The position numbers and the translations under genes were made by a program. The notes under the pieces are model-generated. The model was given only the letters and a program-made list of their open reading frames with translations, had not been told where the DNA came from and ran no database searches. A DNA stretch of 20,194 bases from Fidelibacterota bacterium (GTDB taxonomy: Bacteria; Fidelibacterota; UBA2242): NCBI GenBank assembly GCA_016936335.1, contig JAFGXZ010000222.1:1-20194 (forward strand), written 5' to 3'. Positions 7,744 through 16,100 of this stretch are shown one piece after another. Numbering within the stretch: the first letter of the stretch is position 1; each line of letters begins with the position of its first letter.

Positions 7744-8586
7744 ATGATTATTCAAAGAATGTATTCATCGCCCAAGGCATTGACCTTTGTATTTTTATTG
7801 ACAGTTCTGATACCTGCAAAAGATTTATCCGGTCATTTATTGATGTATTCACATGGATATATCGCTTTTGCACCGTATATCAATGGAAAAGTAACAGGAG
7901 AGGGCTTCTGGCCGGGCTATCGCGCTGATTTTACAACAAACATAGATTTATTTCAGATTGGTCATTCCATCGTATATGGTACAGTTGGCAATACCACATT
8001 AATTTCCGTTAGTGAAACTGATATTTTCACGTTAAACAAAATCCGCTATAATTTATCTGCAAATGTGCGTTATGAATTTGAAAATCTGTTATTAAAGGGC
8101 TCTTTGTATCGGGGCAGCATCCATAAAATTGGTGCTTTCGAAGAGGGTACTCCAATCTGGTGGAATAGTATCCAGTTGGGGGTAGGAACACCCGGCGCCT
8201 ATTACCTGTATCTTAGAGACGAATATAAAATGCGAGAAAACACTCTAATAAACAGCTGGGACGCCCAAATTAATATTGGCACATTTATTAACCCGACCGG
8301 TAATGCTTTTAGCGGAATCAATCATCACTATAAATATGAACTTTTCAGTCTGCTCCGATATCAAATTGGTGTATACAACAAATGGGCCTCATTTATCGGA
8401 GTAAATCATAACATTTGGTTGTTGCGCGACTCATCAACAGAATACAAAATCTCAGCGACGATTAACCTATTCCGCAAAGGGGTAGTTAATTTTGCCGGTT
8501 TTTATTATACCTATGTGTTTTACGATTCCTACACACCGGACAATGAACACAAAATGGGCTCACTGGGTCTCCGGATAATTTTTTAA
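7744..8586 (+). CDS. Predicted secreted beta-barrel-like protein, second of the tandem pair; function unknown
   Basis: A 280-residue protein with a Sec-type signal sequence (basic/polar start, then ALTFVFLLTVLIPA) followed by strand-like alternating sequence ending in ...LGLRIIF. It aligns with the upstream gene from LLMYSHG (LLMKTHG in the partner) to the C-terminus without large gaps, so the pair arose by tandem duplication and has diverged strongly. ATG 7744 was chosen because it gives a good signal peptide and begins 10 bases after the upstream stop; an in-frame start at 7711 would overlap the previous gene. Outer-membrane location is inferred from the pattern and the terminal Phe. No enzymatic motif is visible. 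Confidence 0.8.
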   Translation: MIIQRMYSSPKALTFVFLLTVLIPAKDLSGHLLMYSHGYIAFAPYINGKVTGEGFWPGYRADFTTNIDLFQIGHSIVYGTVGNTTLISVSETDIFTLNKIRYNLSANVRYEFENLLLKGSLYRGSIHKIGAFEEGTPIWWNSIQLGVGTPGAYYLYLRDEYKMRENTLINSWDAQINIGTFINPTGNAFSGINHHYKYELFSLLRYQIGVYNKWASFIGVNHNIWLLRDSSTEYKISATINLFRKGVVNFAGFYYTYVFYDSYTPDNEHKMGSLGLRIIF

Positions 8587-8592
8587 TTCTTT

Positions 8593-8626
8593 CCAATGCT
8601 ATATAATTCATTGGGGTGCATTTTTT
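8593..8626 (+). terminator. Possible rho-independent terminator after the paralogous pair
   Basis: CCAATG (8593-8598) and CATTGG (8609-8614) form a six-pair stem with a 10-nt loop, followed by GGTGCA and six Ts (8621-8626). The stem is AT-rich and the T run begins six bases after it, so this is a weak terminator candidate. It sits just after the stop of the second barrel gene and before the third secreted protein. Confidence 0.4.
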
Positions 8627-8646
8627 ATTTATTTTAAATTCAATCA

Positions 8647-9540
8647 ATGAAAAATATTAAGACGTTTTCGACTGTACTTTATCTATACCTGATAATTACT
8701 GTTTTTATACCCAATTCCGACCTTGACGCGACAACAACCTGGAAAAAACCCGGTAGTAATCATCAAATGACAATCGGTTATTGGAACGATAATATTGTTT
8801 ACCAGAATTTTTTAAAAAATATCCTTAAAGTTGGTTCCGATGATTTTGTCACCACTTGCCTTTGGTCACAGGTGGCTTACCGGCATTCAAACCGATGGTG
8901 GATTTTTGATCTCTATTACAATGTTCTGACTAACAAATTAGCGAATTATCGTTTTGATCTGATTACAAGTCGAATTTCGGTTGAGAAAGACTCGCCTCGA
9001 GCTCTCTACCAGATTGGTACCGGTTTTATGTTTCGGGGTAACTACGGCGGTGAATTTATACAAAATGGCTATCACCAGCTCTTGGGCTACAGTATCATCG
9101 ATTTACCCTATACCGAACATACTGCTATCGGTTTACTGTTATTAATAAAAACGGAACCCTACCTCATTAAAAACAACCGGCATGTTGTAAAACTGTCTTT
9201 TTGTAATGCGTATCGTACTGCTGCCGGGCCCAGTAATTTCCGGGCCGGGATTAATAGCAGTTATCGTATTGATATAAACAACTCGCCATTTACACTTATC
9301 GCCCAAGGTCGTCTGGGATATATTTGGTACTATCACCTGGACAACCTGATTGCCCCACTTTTTGATAATGGGCTTGGTTATACCCTGATGATTACAGGCA
9401 GCTATCGAAATCGCTACGGGCTTTCTCTGTGGAGGACAGAAAATCAATATGGTCGGCATTATCCTCATTACGGATTGTCCTTTTCGCTCAAACCAAAAGG
9501 TCGGCGCCTGTTGAGAATCAGTGATATTATGATTCCCTGA
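8647..9540 (+). CDS. Predicted secreted, possibly outer-membrane beta-barrel protein of unknown function
   Basis: A 297-residue protein with an N-terminal signal sequence (MKNIKTFSTVLYLYLIITVFIP). The rest is rich in Tyr, Trp, Gly and Asn with repeated short strand-like segments (RWWIFDLYYNVL; LGYIWYYHLDNL; YGLSLWRTENQYG). The general look, with a Trp-Asn-Asp-Asn segment early in the mature part, faintly recalls LpxR-type lipid A deacylases, but I cannot identify catalytic residues and do not claim that function. It shows no clear homology to the two preceding genes apart from the shared secreted-barrel character. It ends in TGA 22 bases before the -35 element of the ABC operon. Its ATG has no obvious ribosome-binding site. 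Confidence 0.75.
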   Translation: MKNIKTFSTVLYLYLIITVFIPNSDLDATTTWKKPGSNHQMTIGYWNDNIVYQNFLKNILKVGSDDFVTTCLWSQVAYRHSNRWWIFDLYYNVLTNKLANYRFDLITSRISVEKDSPRALYQIGTGFMFRGNYGGEFIQNGYHQLLGYSIIDLPYTEHTAIGLLLLIKTEPYLIKNNRHVVKLSFCNAYRTAAGPSNFRAGINSSYRIDINNSPFTLIAQGRLGYIWYYHLDNLIAPLFDNGLGYTLMITGSYRNRYGLSLWRTENQYGRHYPHYGLSFSLKPKGRRLLRISDIMIP

Positions 9541-9561
9541 TTAAATAAGTATAAAAATATC

Positions 9562-9590
9562 TTGACAAATCGGCACGCCACACTTACATT
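9562..9590 (+). promoter_or_regulatory. Sigma-70-like promoter of the YtrA-type ABC operon
   Basis: TTGACA (9562-9567) is a perfect -35 element. Exactly 17 bp later, TACATT (9585-9590) matches four of six positions of the -10 consensus. The predicted transcription start, near 9597, lies inside the palindromic operator immediately downstream, so a bound repressor would block initiation. Confidence 0.7.
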
Positions 9591-9594
9591 ATTG

Positions 9595-9616
9595 GTGTAT
9601 TAGTTTATTAATACAC
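9595..9616. promoter_or_regulatory. YtrA/GntR-type operator
   Basis: Perfect inverted repeat GTGTATTA - 6 bp - TAATACAC starting five bases after the -10 element. GT...AC palindromes of this kind are typical targets of the short YtrA subfamily of GntR regulators, and one is encoded as the third gene of the operon at 11254. Autoregulation is the natural inference. Confidence 0.8.
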
Positions 9617-9632
9617 ACAAACGGAGAAAATT

Positions 9633-10475
9633 ATGATTGAATTAACAAACCTGTGTTTCGCCTACAAAAACAAAGCCCCGCTTTTTGACCGGCTGAGTCT
9701 GAAAATTACCGAAGGGAACATTTATGGGCTGCTGGGAAAAAACGGTGCTGGTAAAACAACATTGCTGAAAATTATCTGCGGATTATTATTCCCACAGCAA
9801 GGCAGCTGCGATGTTCTGGGTTTCACACCTCAAAAGAGATACGCCGATATGCTTAAGGATATTTATTTCATTCCCGAGGAGTTTTACACGCCCGCACTTA
9901 AAATTAATGAGTATGTTTTTCTATACGCCCCTTTTTATCCACACTTTGATCCTCGGGCCTTTGAGAATTATATCGCCACCTTTGATCTGCCGACCAATGA
10001 GCAACTGACCTCACTCTCCTATGGGCAAAAGAAGAAATTTCTGATTGCTTTTGGTTTGGCTACAAACAGTCGGCTGTTGATTCTTGATGAACCGACAAAC
10101 GGTCTCGACATTCCCAGCAAAAGCCAGTTTCGCAAATTACTCGCTGCTGCCATGGATGACAACAGAACTATTATTATTTCGACTCACCAGGTCCGGGATA
10201 TCGGGAACCTGATTGATCCTATTATTATTCTGGATAATGGTAAAATCATTTTCAATCAAACCACCGAATCCATTTCACGAAAATTGTCTGTCACGCTCCA
10301 GAAAACAGAACCCGATGCAGCCAATGCGCTTTATTCCGAAAAGACGCTCGGTGGTTATGTGGTTATTAATGAAAATCGCGGTGAAGCCGACAGCAATCTG
10401 GACATTGAATTACTGTTCAACGCCGTAATCAACAATCAGCAACACATGGGCAAACTTTTCACCCGGGAGGCATAA
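9633..10475 (+). CDS. ABC transporter ATP-binding protein (YtrB-like)
   Basis: A 280-residue cytoplasmic ATPase that would power the permease encoded next. Walker A is GKNGAGKTT (35-43), the signature LSYGQ (128-132), Walker B LLILDEP (148-154) followed by the D-loop NGLD, and the switch His lies in STHQ (183-186). The signature is a relaxed form of LSGGQ, common in this exporter subfamily. The last 70 or so residues form a diverged C-terminal extension. The ATG is preceded by CGGAGAAAATT. The stop codon abuts the permease start. Substrate is unknown; related operons are linked to cell-envelope stress and antibiotic response, but nothing here fixes that. Confidence 0.93.
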   Translation: MIELTNLCFAYKNKAPLFDRLSLKITEGNIYGLLGKNGAGKTTLLKIICGLLFPQQGSCDVLGFTPQKRYADMLKDIYFIPEEFYTPALKINEYVFLYAPFYPHFDPRAFENYIATFDLPTNEQLTSLSYGQKKKFLIAFGLATNSRLLILDEPTNGLDIPSKSQFRKLLAAAMDDNRTIIISTHQVRDIGNLIDPIIILDNGKIIFNQTTESISRKLSVTLQKTEPDAANALYSEKTLGGYVVINENRGEADSNLDIELLFNAVINNQQHMGKLFTREA

Positions 10476-11252
10476 ATGAAACTACATAAACTATTTAACT
10501 TTAAACGTTTTCTGCTGCTGCTTCGTAACGATTTGCTTCGCAACTACAGGACCCTGTTGATTGGAGCCGGGACCGTTGCTGCAATCTATTTTATTATTAC
10601 TTTGGTCCCCATGATTTTTTCCCATGAAAATATCGATCATGATTTTAACATCGGTTTTTTCCCGACGGTTCTATACATTTGTGGTTTCCTGCTTAGTGCA
10701 ACGATCTTCAGTGAAATCCATCTCTCGCAAAAAAACACCGCTTTTTTCATGTTGCCGGCCACCACGTTTGAAAAATTTACCAGCCGCTTATTATTAACCA
10801 CAATCGGGTATGTGGTTATCAGTGTGGCCTTTTATTTTATTCTAAACATGGTGTCACTCTTCCTGTCGACGATAATCCTCAAATCCGGTTTTCCGGTTTT
10901 TAATCCCCTTGCCAAAGACATGCTGCTGGCAATGGCTATTTATTTAATCAGCCAGTCCATTTTTCTGTTTGGCAGTATTTACTTTAAAAATCACGCTTTC
11001 ATGAAAACCGGTCTTTCTTTATTCGGACTTTCCATAGCAATTGGTATTTTTGCATCCATTGTATTCCGGATTGTCTACTACGACTTCTTCCACCATATGC
11101 GGTTCATGGACAATTATATGGCCAGTGATTTTATTTACCTGGAAAAATTTGGTGAAACATTATTATCGATTATCAAATATATTTTCTGGGTTTTTATGGC
11201 CCCTTACTTCTGGATTCTCGCCTATTTACGGTTGAGTGAAAAGGAGGTATAA
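10476..11252 (+). CDS. ABC transporter permease, six predicted membrane helices
   Basis: A 258-residue integral membrane protein. By eye six hydrophobic segments stand out: LIGAGTVAAIYFIITLVP, FFPTVLYICGFLLSATIF, TTIGYVVISVAFYFILNMV, MLLAMAIYLISQSIFLFGS, LFGLSIAIGIFASIVF and YIFWVFMAPYFWILAYL. This is the size and layout of ABC-2-type exporter subunits. The ATG directly follows the TAA of the ATPase gene and has GGGAGG just upstream, so the two are co-translated. The ATPase and this permease could form a 2:2 exporter. The gene ends one base before the ATG of the GntR regulator. Confidence 0.88.
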   Translation: MKLHKLFNFKRFLLLLRNDLLRNYRTLLIGAGTVAAIYFIITLVPMIFSHENIDHDFNIGFFPTVLYICGFLLSATIFSEIHLSQKNTAFFMLPATTFEKFTSRLLLTTIGYVVISVAFYFILNMVSLFLSTIILKSGFPVFNPLAKDMLLAMAIYLISQSIFLFGSIYFKNHAFMKTGLSLFGLSIAIGIFASIVFRIVYYDFFHHMRFMDNYMASDFIYLEKFGETLLSIIKYIFWVFMAPYFWILAYLRLSEKEV

Positions 11253-11253
11253 C

Positions 11254-11607
11254 ATGGAGTTTGAAAAAGAGCAAGCTATCTATCTCCAGATTGCTGATCT
11301 GATTTGTGAAAATATTCTGTCCGGGGAGTGGCCAGAGGAAGAACGAATTCCATCAGTACGAGAGCTGGCCGTAACAACCGAAGTGAATCCCAATACAGCA
11401 ATGCGCAGCTATGCCTGGCTTCAGGAAAAAGGCATTATTCAAAATCAGCGGGGAATTGGATATTTCGTGTCTGCCGGAGCCCTTGAAAAAACCCGAATGC
11501 TGAAAAAACAGGAGTTTATCAACAACCAACTTCCACAACTTTTTAAAATGATGGACCTGCTTAATATTCGATTTGATGAACTGAAAACCCTACATGACAA
11601 ACAATAA
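11254..11607 (+). CDS. GntR-family transcriptional regulator, YtrA subfamily
   Basis: A 117-residue repressor. Residues 8-72 form the GntR winged helix (IYLQIADLICENILSGEW ... IPSVRELAVTTEVNPNTAMRSYAWLQEKG, then the wing QRGIGYFVS). Only a short helical tail follows, which defines the YtrA subfamily as opposed to FadR- or HutC-type regulators with large ligand domains. ATG 11254 was chosen because AAGGAGGT lies just upstream; an in-frame GTG at 11236 contains that ribosome-binding site and is unlikely to be the start. It probably binds the GTGTATTA/TAATACAC palindrome at 9595-9616 and represses its own operon. Confidence 0.93.
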   Translation: MEFEKEQAIYLQIADLICENILSGEWPEEERIPSVRELAVTTEVNPNTAMRSYAWLQEKGIIQNQRGIGYFVSAGALEKTRMLKKQEFINNQLPQLFKMMDLLNIRFDELKTLHDKQ

Positions 11608-11621
11608 TCACGGAGTTAACC

Positions 11622-12323
11622 ATGAAAAACAGCAATAAAATCTTACTAACGACTATTTGTGCAATACTCATCATTGTCACCGGTCTGATTGTCAGCAGCC
11701 GGATAATGATCAAAAATATTCCCGACCGTCCAACAAAATATTCTGACGAAGATTTCATATCAAAAACCTTAGATCTGGCCAATTTTGATGTGATTGAAAC
11801 CAGTGGTATCTGGGAAATAGAAGTACATCAGGGGGAAAAATACTCTGTCACATTGTATTATCCGGAACCGGAAGCCGATGAAATCAATGTCTATACCTGG
11901 AACAATCAGATCCAACTTGAAAATGATATGAGATGGCAACGTCACCATTCAATATACCGGGCGACCATTACGATGCCCAGACTAAGCGGCCTAAGAACCG
12001 AAGAGGGTGCCTCGATTACAATTAGTGATTTTAATTGTGATGAACTTGACATTAAAATTTCCGGAGCCGCGGAAATAGACTCCCGGAATTCGAGTATTGA
12101 GAACCTCAATTTACGGTGTGACGGGGCTGCTGATGCCAATTTCAAAGATTCAAAAGTGGTAAACGCAAAAGTGAATATCAATGGCGCCAGTCGGATTACT
12201 CTGACAATGGCCGGCGGTGAACTCAGCGGCAGCGCACATGGCGCATCCTCTATCGTGTATTACGGCGATGTTTCCACACAAGATATTGCCACGGCCGGTG
12301 CTGTTTCCGTTCGTCATCGCTAA
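11622..12323 (+). CDS. DUF2807 (head GIN) domain protein with N-terminal membrane anchor
   Basis: A 233-residue protein with one N-terminal hydrophobic helix (LLTTICAILIIVTGLIVSS, about 8-28), an anchor or uncleaved signal. The rest is a DUF2807/GIN-like domain: the entry motif FDVIETSGIWEIEVHQGEKYSV is followed by short repeated strand segments with Ala/Gly/Ser-Ala turns (ISGAAEIDSRNS, CDGAADANFKDS, INGASRITLTM, AHGASSIVYYG) that suggest a stacked beta structure. The biochemical role of the family is unknown. It begins 14 bases after the GntR stop with CGGAG before the ATG, so it is the fourth gene of the operon and likely extracytoplasmic, under the same repressor. Confidence 0.85.
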   Translation: MKNSNKILLTTICAILIIVTGLIVSSRIMIKNIPDRPTKYSDEDFISKTLDLANFDVIETSGIWEIEVHQGEKYSVTLYYPEPEADEINVYTWNNQIQLENDMRWQRHHSIYRATITMPRLSGLRTEEGASITISDFNCDELDIKISGAAEIDSRNSSIENLNLRCDGAADANFKDSKVVNAKVNINGASRITLTMAGGELSGSAHGASSIVYYGDVSTQDIATAGAVSVRHR

Positions 12324-12396
12324 ATATATTGGCAAAAAATTATACTTTAAGCGCTCAAATATACCGGTAACAGTTGTGATCTCCGTCAGAAAGTTA

Positions 12397-12426
12397 CGTC
12401 AATTCGCTTGACATTGACGGGATTTT
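12397..12426 (+). terminator. Possible terminator hairpin after the DUF2807 gene, overlapping the rdgB promoter
   Basis: CGTCAA (12397-12402) pairs with TTGACG (12414-12419), an 11-nt loop between them, followed by GGA and five Ts (12422-12426). The stem is short and the same bases carry the -35 element of the candidate rdgB promoter, so the match may be coincidental. Confidence 0.3.
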
Positions 12427-12436
12427 TCAATAACAT
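12408..12436 (+). promoter_or_regulatory. Candidate promoter of rdgB
   Basis: TTGACA (12408-12413) is a perfect -35 element, followed after 17 bp by TAACAT (12431-12436), four of six -10 matches. It would start transcription near 12443, giving a leader of about 37 bases before ATG 12480. This argues against upstream in-frame starts at 12408 and supports rdgB (possibly with sprA) as a separate unit from the ABC operon. Confidence 0.6.
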
Positions 12437-12479
12437 TTTTGGCGTTTTTGATTGGATGCTAAATATCTGTAGAAATACC

Positions 12480-13088
12480 ATGAAACTATTAATTTCATCA
12501 AACAATCAGGATAAAATAAAAGAAATATGTTCTATATTTCAATTGCCTGGTGTTGAACTGATCACCCTGGAAAGTATTCCCAATGCTCCTGAAATAATTG
12601 AAGACGGGAACACCCTATATGAAAATGCATTTAAGAAGGCATCTATGCTTTATGAATTTACAGGCCTGCCAACTATTTCCGATGACACTGGTTTAGAAGT
12701 GGATGCTTTAAACGGCCGGCCCGGCGTCTATTCGGCCCGGTTTGCGGGCGAGAACGCCAGCTATGATGACAACGTGATAAAAATGATCAATGAAATGCAA
12801 TCAGTTCCAGAAAAAGACCGGACGGCACGATTCCGGACGGTAGCCGTTTTTTATCATCCGGATTTGGTAATTCACGAGGAGGGTGTAATCGAAGGATCTA
12901 TTTTGTCCGAAAAGCGCGGAACGGGCGGTTTTGGATACGATCCAGTCTTCTACGTTCCTGCGAAGAAAAAGACCCTGGCTGAAATGAACCACGACGAAAA
13001 GAATGCCATTAGCCATCGCGGTCAGGCATTTACACGTCTGTATACATCGCTGATCAAGCAACTCCCGAACTTAACCGATATTAACTGA
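12480..13088 (+). CDS. rdgB: XTP/dITP diphosphatase (RdgB/HAM1 family)
   Basis: Cytosolic house-cleaning pyrophosphatase that hydrolyses dITP, ITP and XTP to monophosphates and so keeps deaminated purines out of DNA and RNA. The 202-residue length is normal. Diagnostic segments are the N-terminal substrate loop LLISSNNQDKIKEI (3-16), catalytic/metal motif SDDTGLEVDALNGRPGVYSARFAG (67-90, with D68/D69), GTGGFGYDPVF near 150, and the C-terminal base-recognition motif KNAISHRGQAF. ATG 12480 was chosen because the family starts right at M-K-L-L-I-(S/T)-x-N; longer in-frame starts at 12408 and 12456 add residues that do not look conserved. It ends 74 bases before sprA and may be co-transcribed with it. 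Confidence 0.96.
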   Translation: MKLLISSNNQDKIKEICSIFQLPGVELITLESIPNAPEIIEDGNTLYENAFKKASMLYEFTGLPTISDDTGLEVDALNGRPGVYSARFAGENASYDDNVIKMINEMQSVPEKDRTARFRTVAVFYHPDLVIHEEGVIEGSILSEKRGTGGFGYDPVFYVPAKKKTLAEMNHDEKNAISHRGQAFTRLYTSLIKQLPNLTDIN

Positions 13089-13089
13089 G

Positions 13090-13163
13090 GTGTCGTTAAA
13101 CAAATTTGCTACGACTTTCTTAAGTAACTAAACCTATATTAACATTTTTTGGAGTAACGACAC
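13090..13163 (+). repeat. 9-bp inverted repeat in the sprA leader reaching the start codon
   Basis: GTGTCGTTA (13090-13098) is perfectly complementary to TAACGACAC (13155-13163). The second arm starts directly after the GGAG ribosome-binding site (13151-13154) and ends on the first base of the proposed CTG start. The core GTCGT (13092-13096) could instead pair with ACGAC at 13111-13115, a nearer hairpin followed by TTTCTT. The two pairings exclude each other. The sequence facts are direct; a regulatory role is inference. Confidence 0.5.
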
Positions 13164-16100
13164 TGTATCGCATTGGGAAATATATACATTTACTGATTTT
13201 ATCAGTTCTACTTTTCTCAAACCTATTGGCCCAGCAGGAAAATGCCGGATCAAATGGGCAAGTATTTTCCATACAAGTAGATTGGCTGTCACACCGTTTC
13301 GCTTCCATTAAAATTGATCCGCCGCGCGGTTTATCCCTTTTGTCACCTTATGCCAACGAATCCAATCGAACAATCCTGAAAATCAACTATGCTTCACAGT
13401 TAAAACTCAATACCGAACTGGATCACACCGGCCGTAATCTCATTTTCACCGAGGAATATAAGGGTATACCGGGACCGATTCCACAGGGAATCTCTCTGAA
13501 ATCTTACTTTCAGACAAAGTCAAATTACTATTTACGTAATGAACTCCACAGTCTTTGCAGTAAGGGATTTACCGAACAAAAATCGGCTATCCGTTCTGAA
13601 AAGCTGGAACTGATTGGCGCCGATATTGCCGGTCAGCGGGTATCGCTGCGAGTCTCGGGAAACGTTAACATTAACGGCCGTCTGCAAAATCAGCAACAGT
13701 CCCAGGTTCGCACCGGCTACAATGCCGGTTCTTCGACTACCTTTATTGTGGACCAGAAGCAGCAATTGAATATTGAAGGCAAAATCGGTGATCGAATCAG
13801 CATCCTGGTCGACCAGGATAGTGAACGAGACTTTGATTTCGAAAATAATCTTAAAATAATTTATACCGGACAAGAAGACGACATCGTTCAAAAAGTTGAG
13901 GCCGGTAACATTTCCCTCTCATTGCCGGGAACTCAGTATGTGACCTTTTCCGGAACAAACAATGGCCTGTTCGGTCTGAAGGCACTCTTAAAGTTAGGTG
14001 CGATCGATATTACCACCATCGCCAGTGTGGAAAAGGGGAAAAAAGAAAAATTAAGTATCGATGGTGGTGCTCAGCAAACCAACAATTTTAAAAGAGATTC
14101 TGATTATCTTAAGAATACTTATTTTTTCCTGGATCCCGATTTTCGAAGTACCTTCTATGATGGATTTTTAGAAAATGGCGGAGTGTTTACCTATGATCCG
14201 AACCGGGTTGTTTCAGATTTAGAAGTATATAAATCAATTGTCAGTGAAGTTGCTGGCAGTATGTATGGATTTGCTTATGTGGATCCAAATAAACCGGATC
14301 AGGACACCTCTTTAATTGAACAGCGTATATTTCAACGTTTGACTCTGGATCAGGATTACCTGGCTAATTTGAACCTTGGTTTTATCCGGTTAAACACGCC
14401 TGTTCAGGACGATGAAATTATTGCAGTTGTTTATCGGACAATCAATTCGAATAAACAAACGATAGAAACCTATGGTGACTGGCAGGCAAAAGATACAAGT
14501 AATATAAAACTGAAATTGATTAAGCCCCAACAAAACAAACCCAGTCATCCTTGCTGGGATCTGGAGTTCAAAAACGTCTATTACCTGGGCACAACTGGTA
14601 TTAATGAAAAAGGTTTTGAACTAAGTCTTGTCTATATCTATGGTGAAACCGGTGACGTGGAACGTGATCCTACCGATGGTGAAACATTTTTAAAAAAGTT
14701 CGGTCTGGATACTAAAGACCAATCCGGAAATCCTACCCCTGATAATGTCATTGACCTGGACAACCCGGCAATTATTAGCCTCCAGTCCGGCGAGCTGTGG
14801 TTTCCATACCTGCGCCCATTTCAATACGATTCCACCGGACTGAGTAATGATAAAAACCCAAATTTAAATAATTTATACAACTGCTCGGCGATGTACGACA
14901 GTAACCGTACCAATCAGACCGCAATTAACCAGGATTCGAAATTTAAAATCGTTTACAAATACGAAAATCGCAGCTCGGTCATAAGTCTCGGCGCAATGGT
15001 CATCGACGGCAGCGAATCGGTCACCCTGGGCAGCCAAACTCTTGTTCGGGGCATTGATTATACCATCGATTATTTCACTGGTACTTTGACATTACTGAAC
15101 CAAGAAGCGATGAGCCCGGATGCTAAATTGGATGTAAAATACGAACGCAATCAGTTTTTTCAACTGGACAAAAAAACCATTTTGGGCGCCCGGGCACAAT
15201 ACGATTTCGGTGATAATTCTTTCATCGGCGGTACAGCATTATACTTCAGTCAATCCGTTGTCGATGAAAAAGTAGATGTCGGTTATGAGCCCATGCGAAA
15301 TTTTGTTTGGGACATCAATGGTCGTCTTAACAAGGATCTGAATTTCCTGACCCGGGCCGTCAACTGGCTCCCCTTAATCCAGACCGATAAACCGTCTTCG
15401 ATAACGATTGAAGGCGAAATAGCCCAGGTCCGTCCCAATCCGAATACACTCAGCAATAATGCCACTGGTGATCCAAACGGGGTTGGATATATCGACGATT
15501 TTGAAGGTTCAAAAAGAATTACCTCACCGCCAATCATGCAGCGCTATTGGGCACCGGCAGCCGCTCCGCTCGGAAAGAATGAAAACCAACGCGGTTTCTT
15601 ATACTGGTATAACCCCTATGGCGGTGTGGCAACCACAAATATCTGGCCCAACAAGGAAGTCAGTACTCAGGCCCAGAACAACCTAACAGAGATTATGGTA
15701 CTTTCACTCGATCCAGACTGGTCAATCGCCATCGCAGATGGAGTTTCACCCAAAGAAGAGGCCTGGGGTGGCATTACCTACGCTTTTCCGACCAGTTATT
15801 ATGACCAGTCTAAAACCAAATTTGTGGAAATCTGGGTTCGGGGGCAGTCCGGTCAGATGCATGTGGACATGGGCTATATCAGTGAAGATTATATACCCAA
15901 CAAGATTCTCAATACCGAGGATAAGCCCGAGGCTGGTTTTACCCTTGGGAACGACCTTCTGGAAGAGGACACTGAAGATACCGGTATTGATGGCGTATTT
16001 GATATTGATGAAACCATTGTCAATAGTTTCGGAGAAACGATACCTTATGGCGATGACCGGCTGGCAAACTACAAACGTAGCATAAATGATCCGCACAGCG

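Noticed and set aside
12408..12479. rdgB start at 12408
   Set aside because: This codon is the -35 element of the candidate promoter, and the added 24 residues do not match the family, which begins at the M-K-L-L-I segment at 12480.
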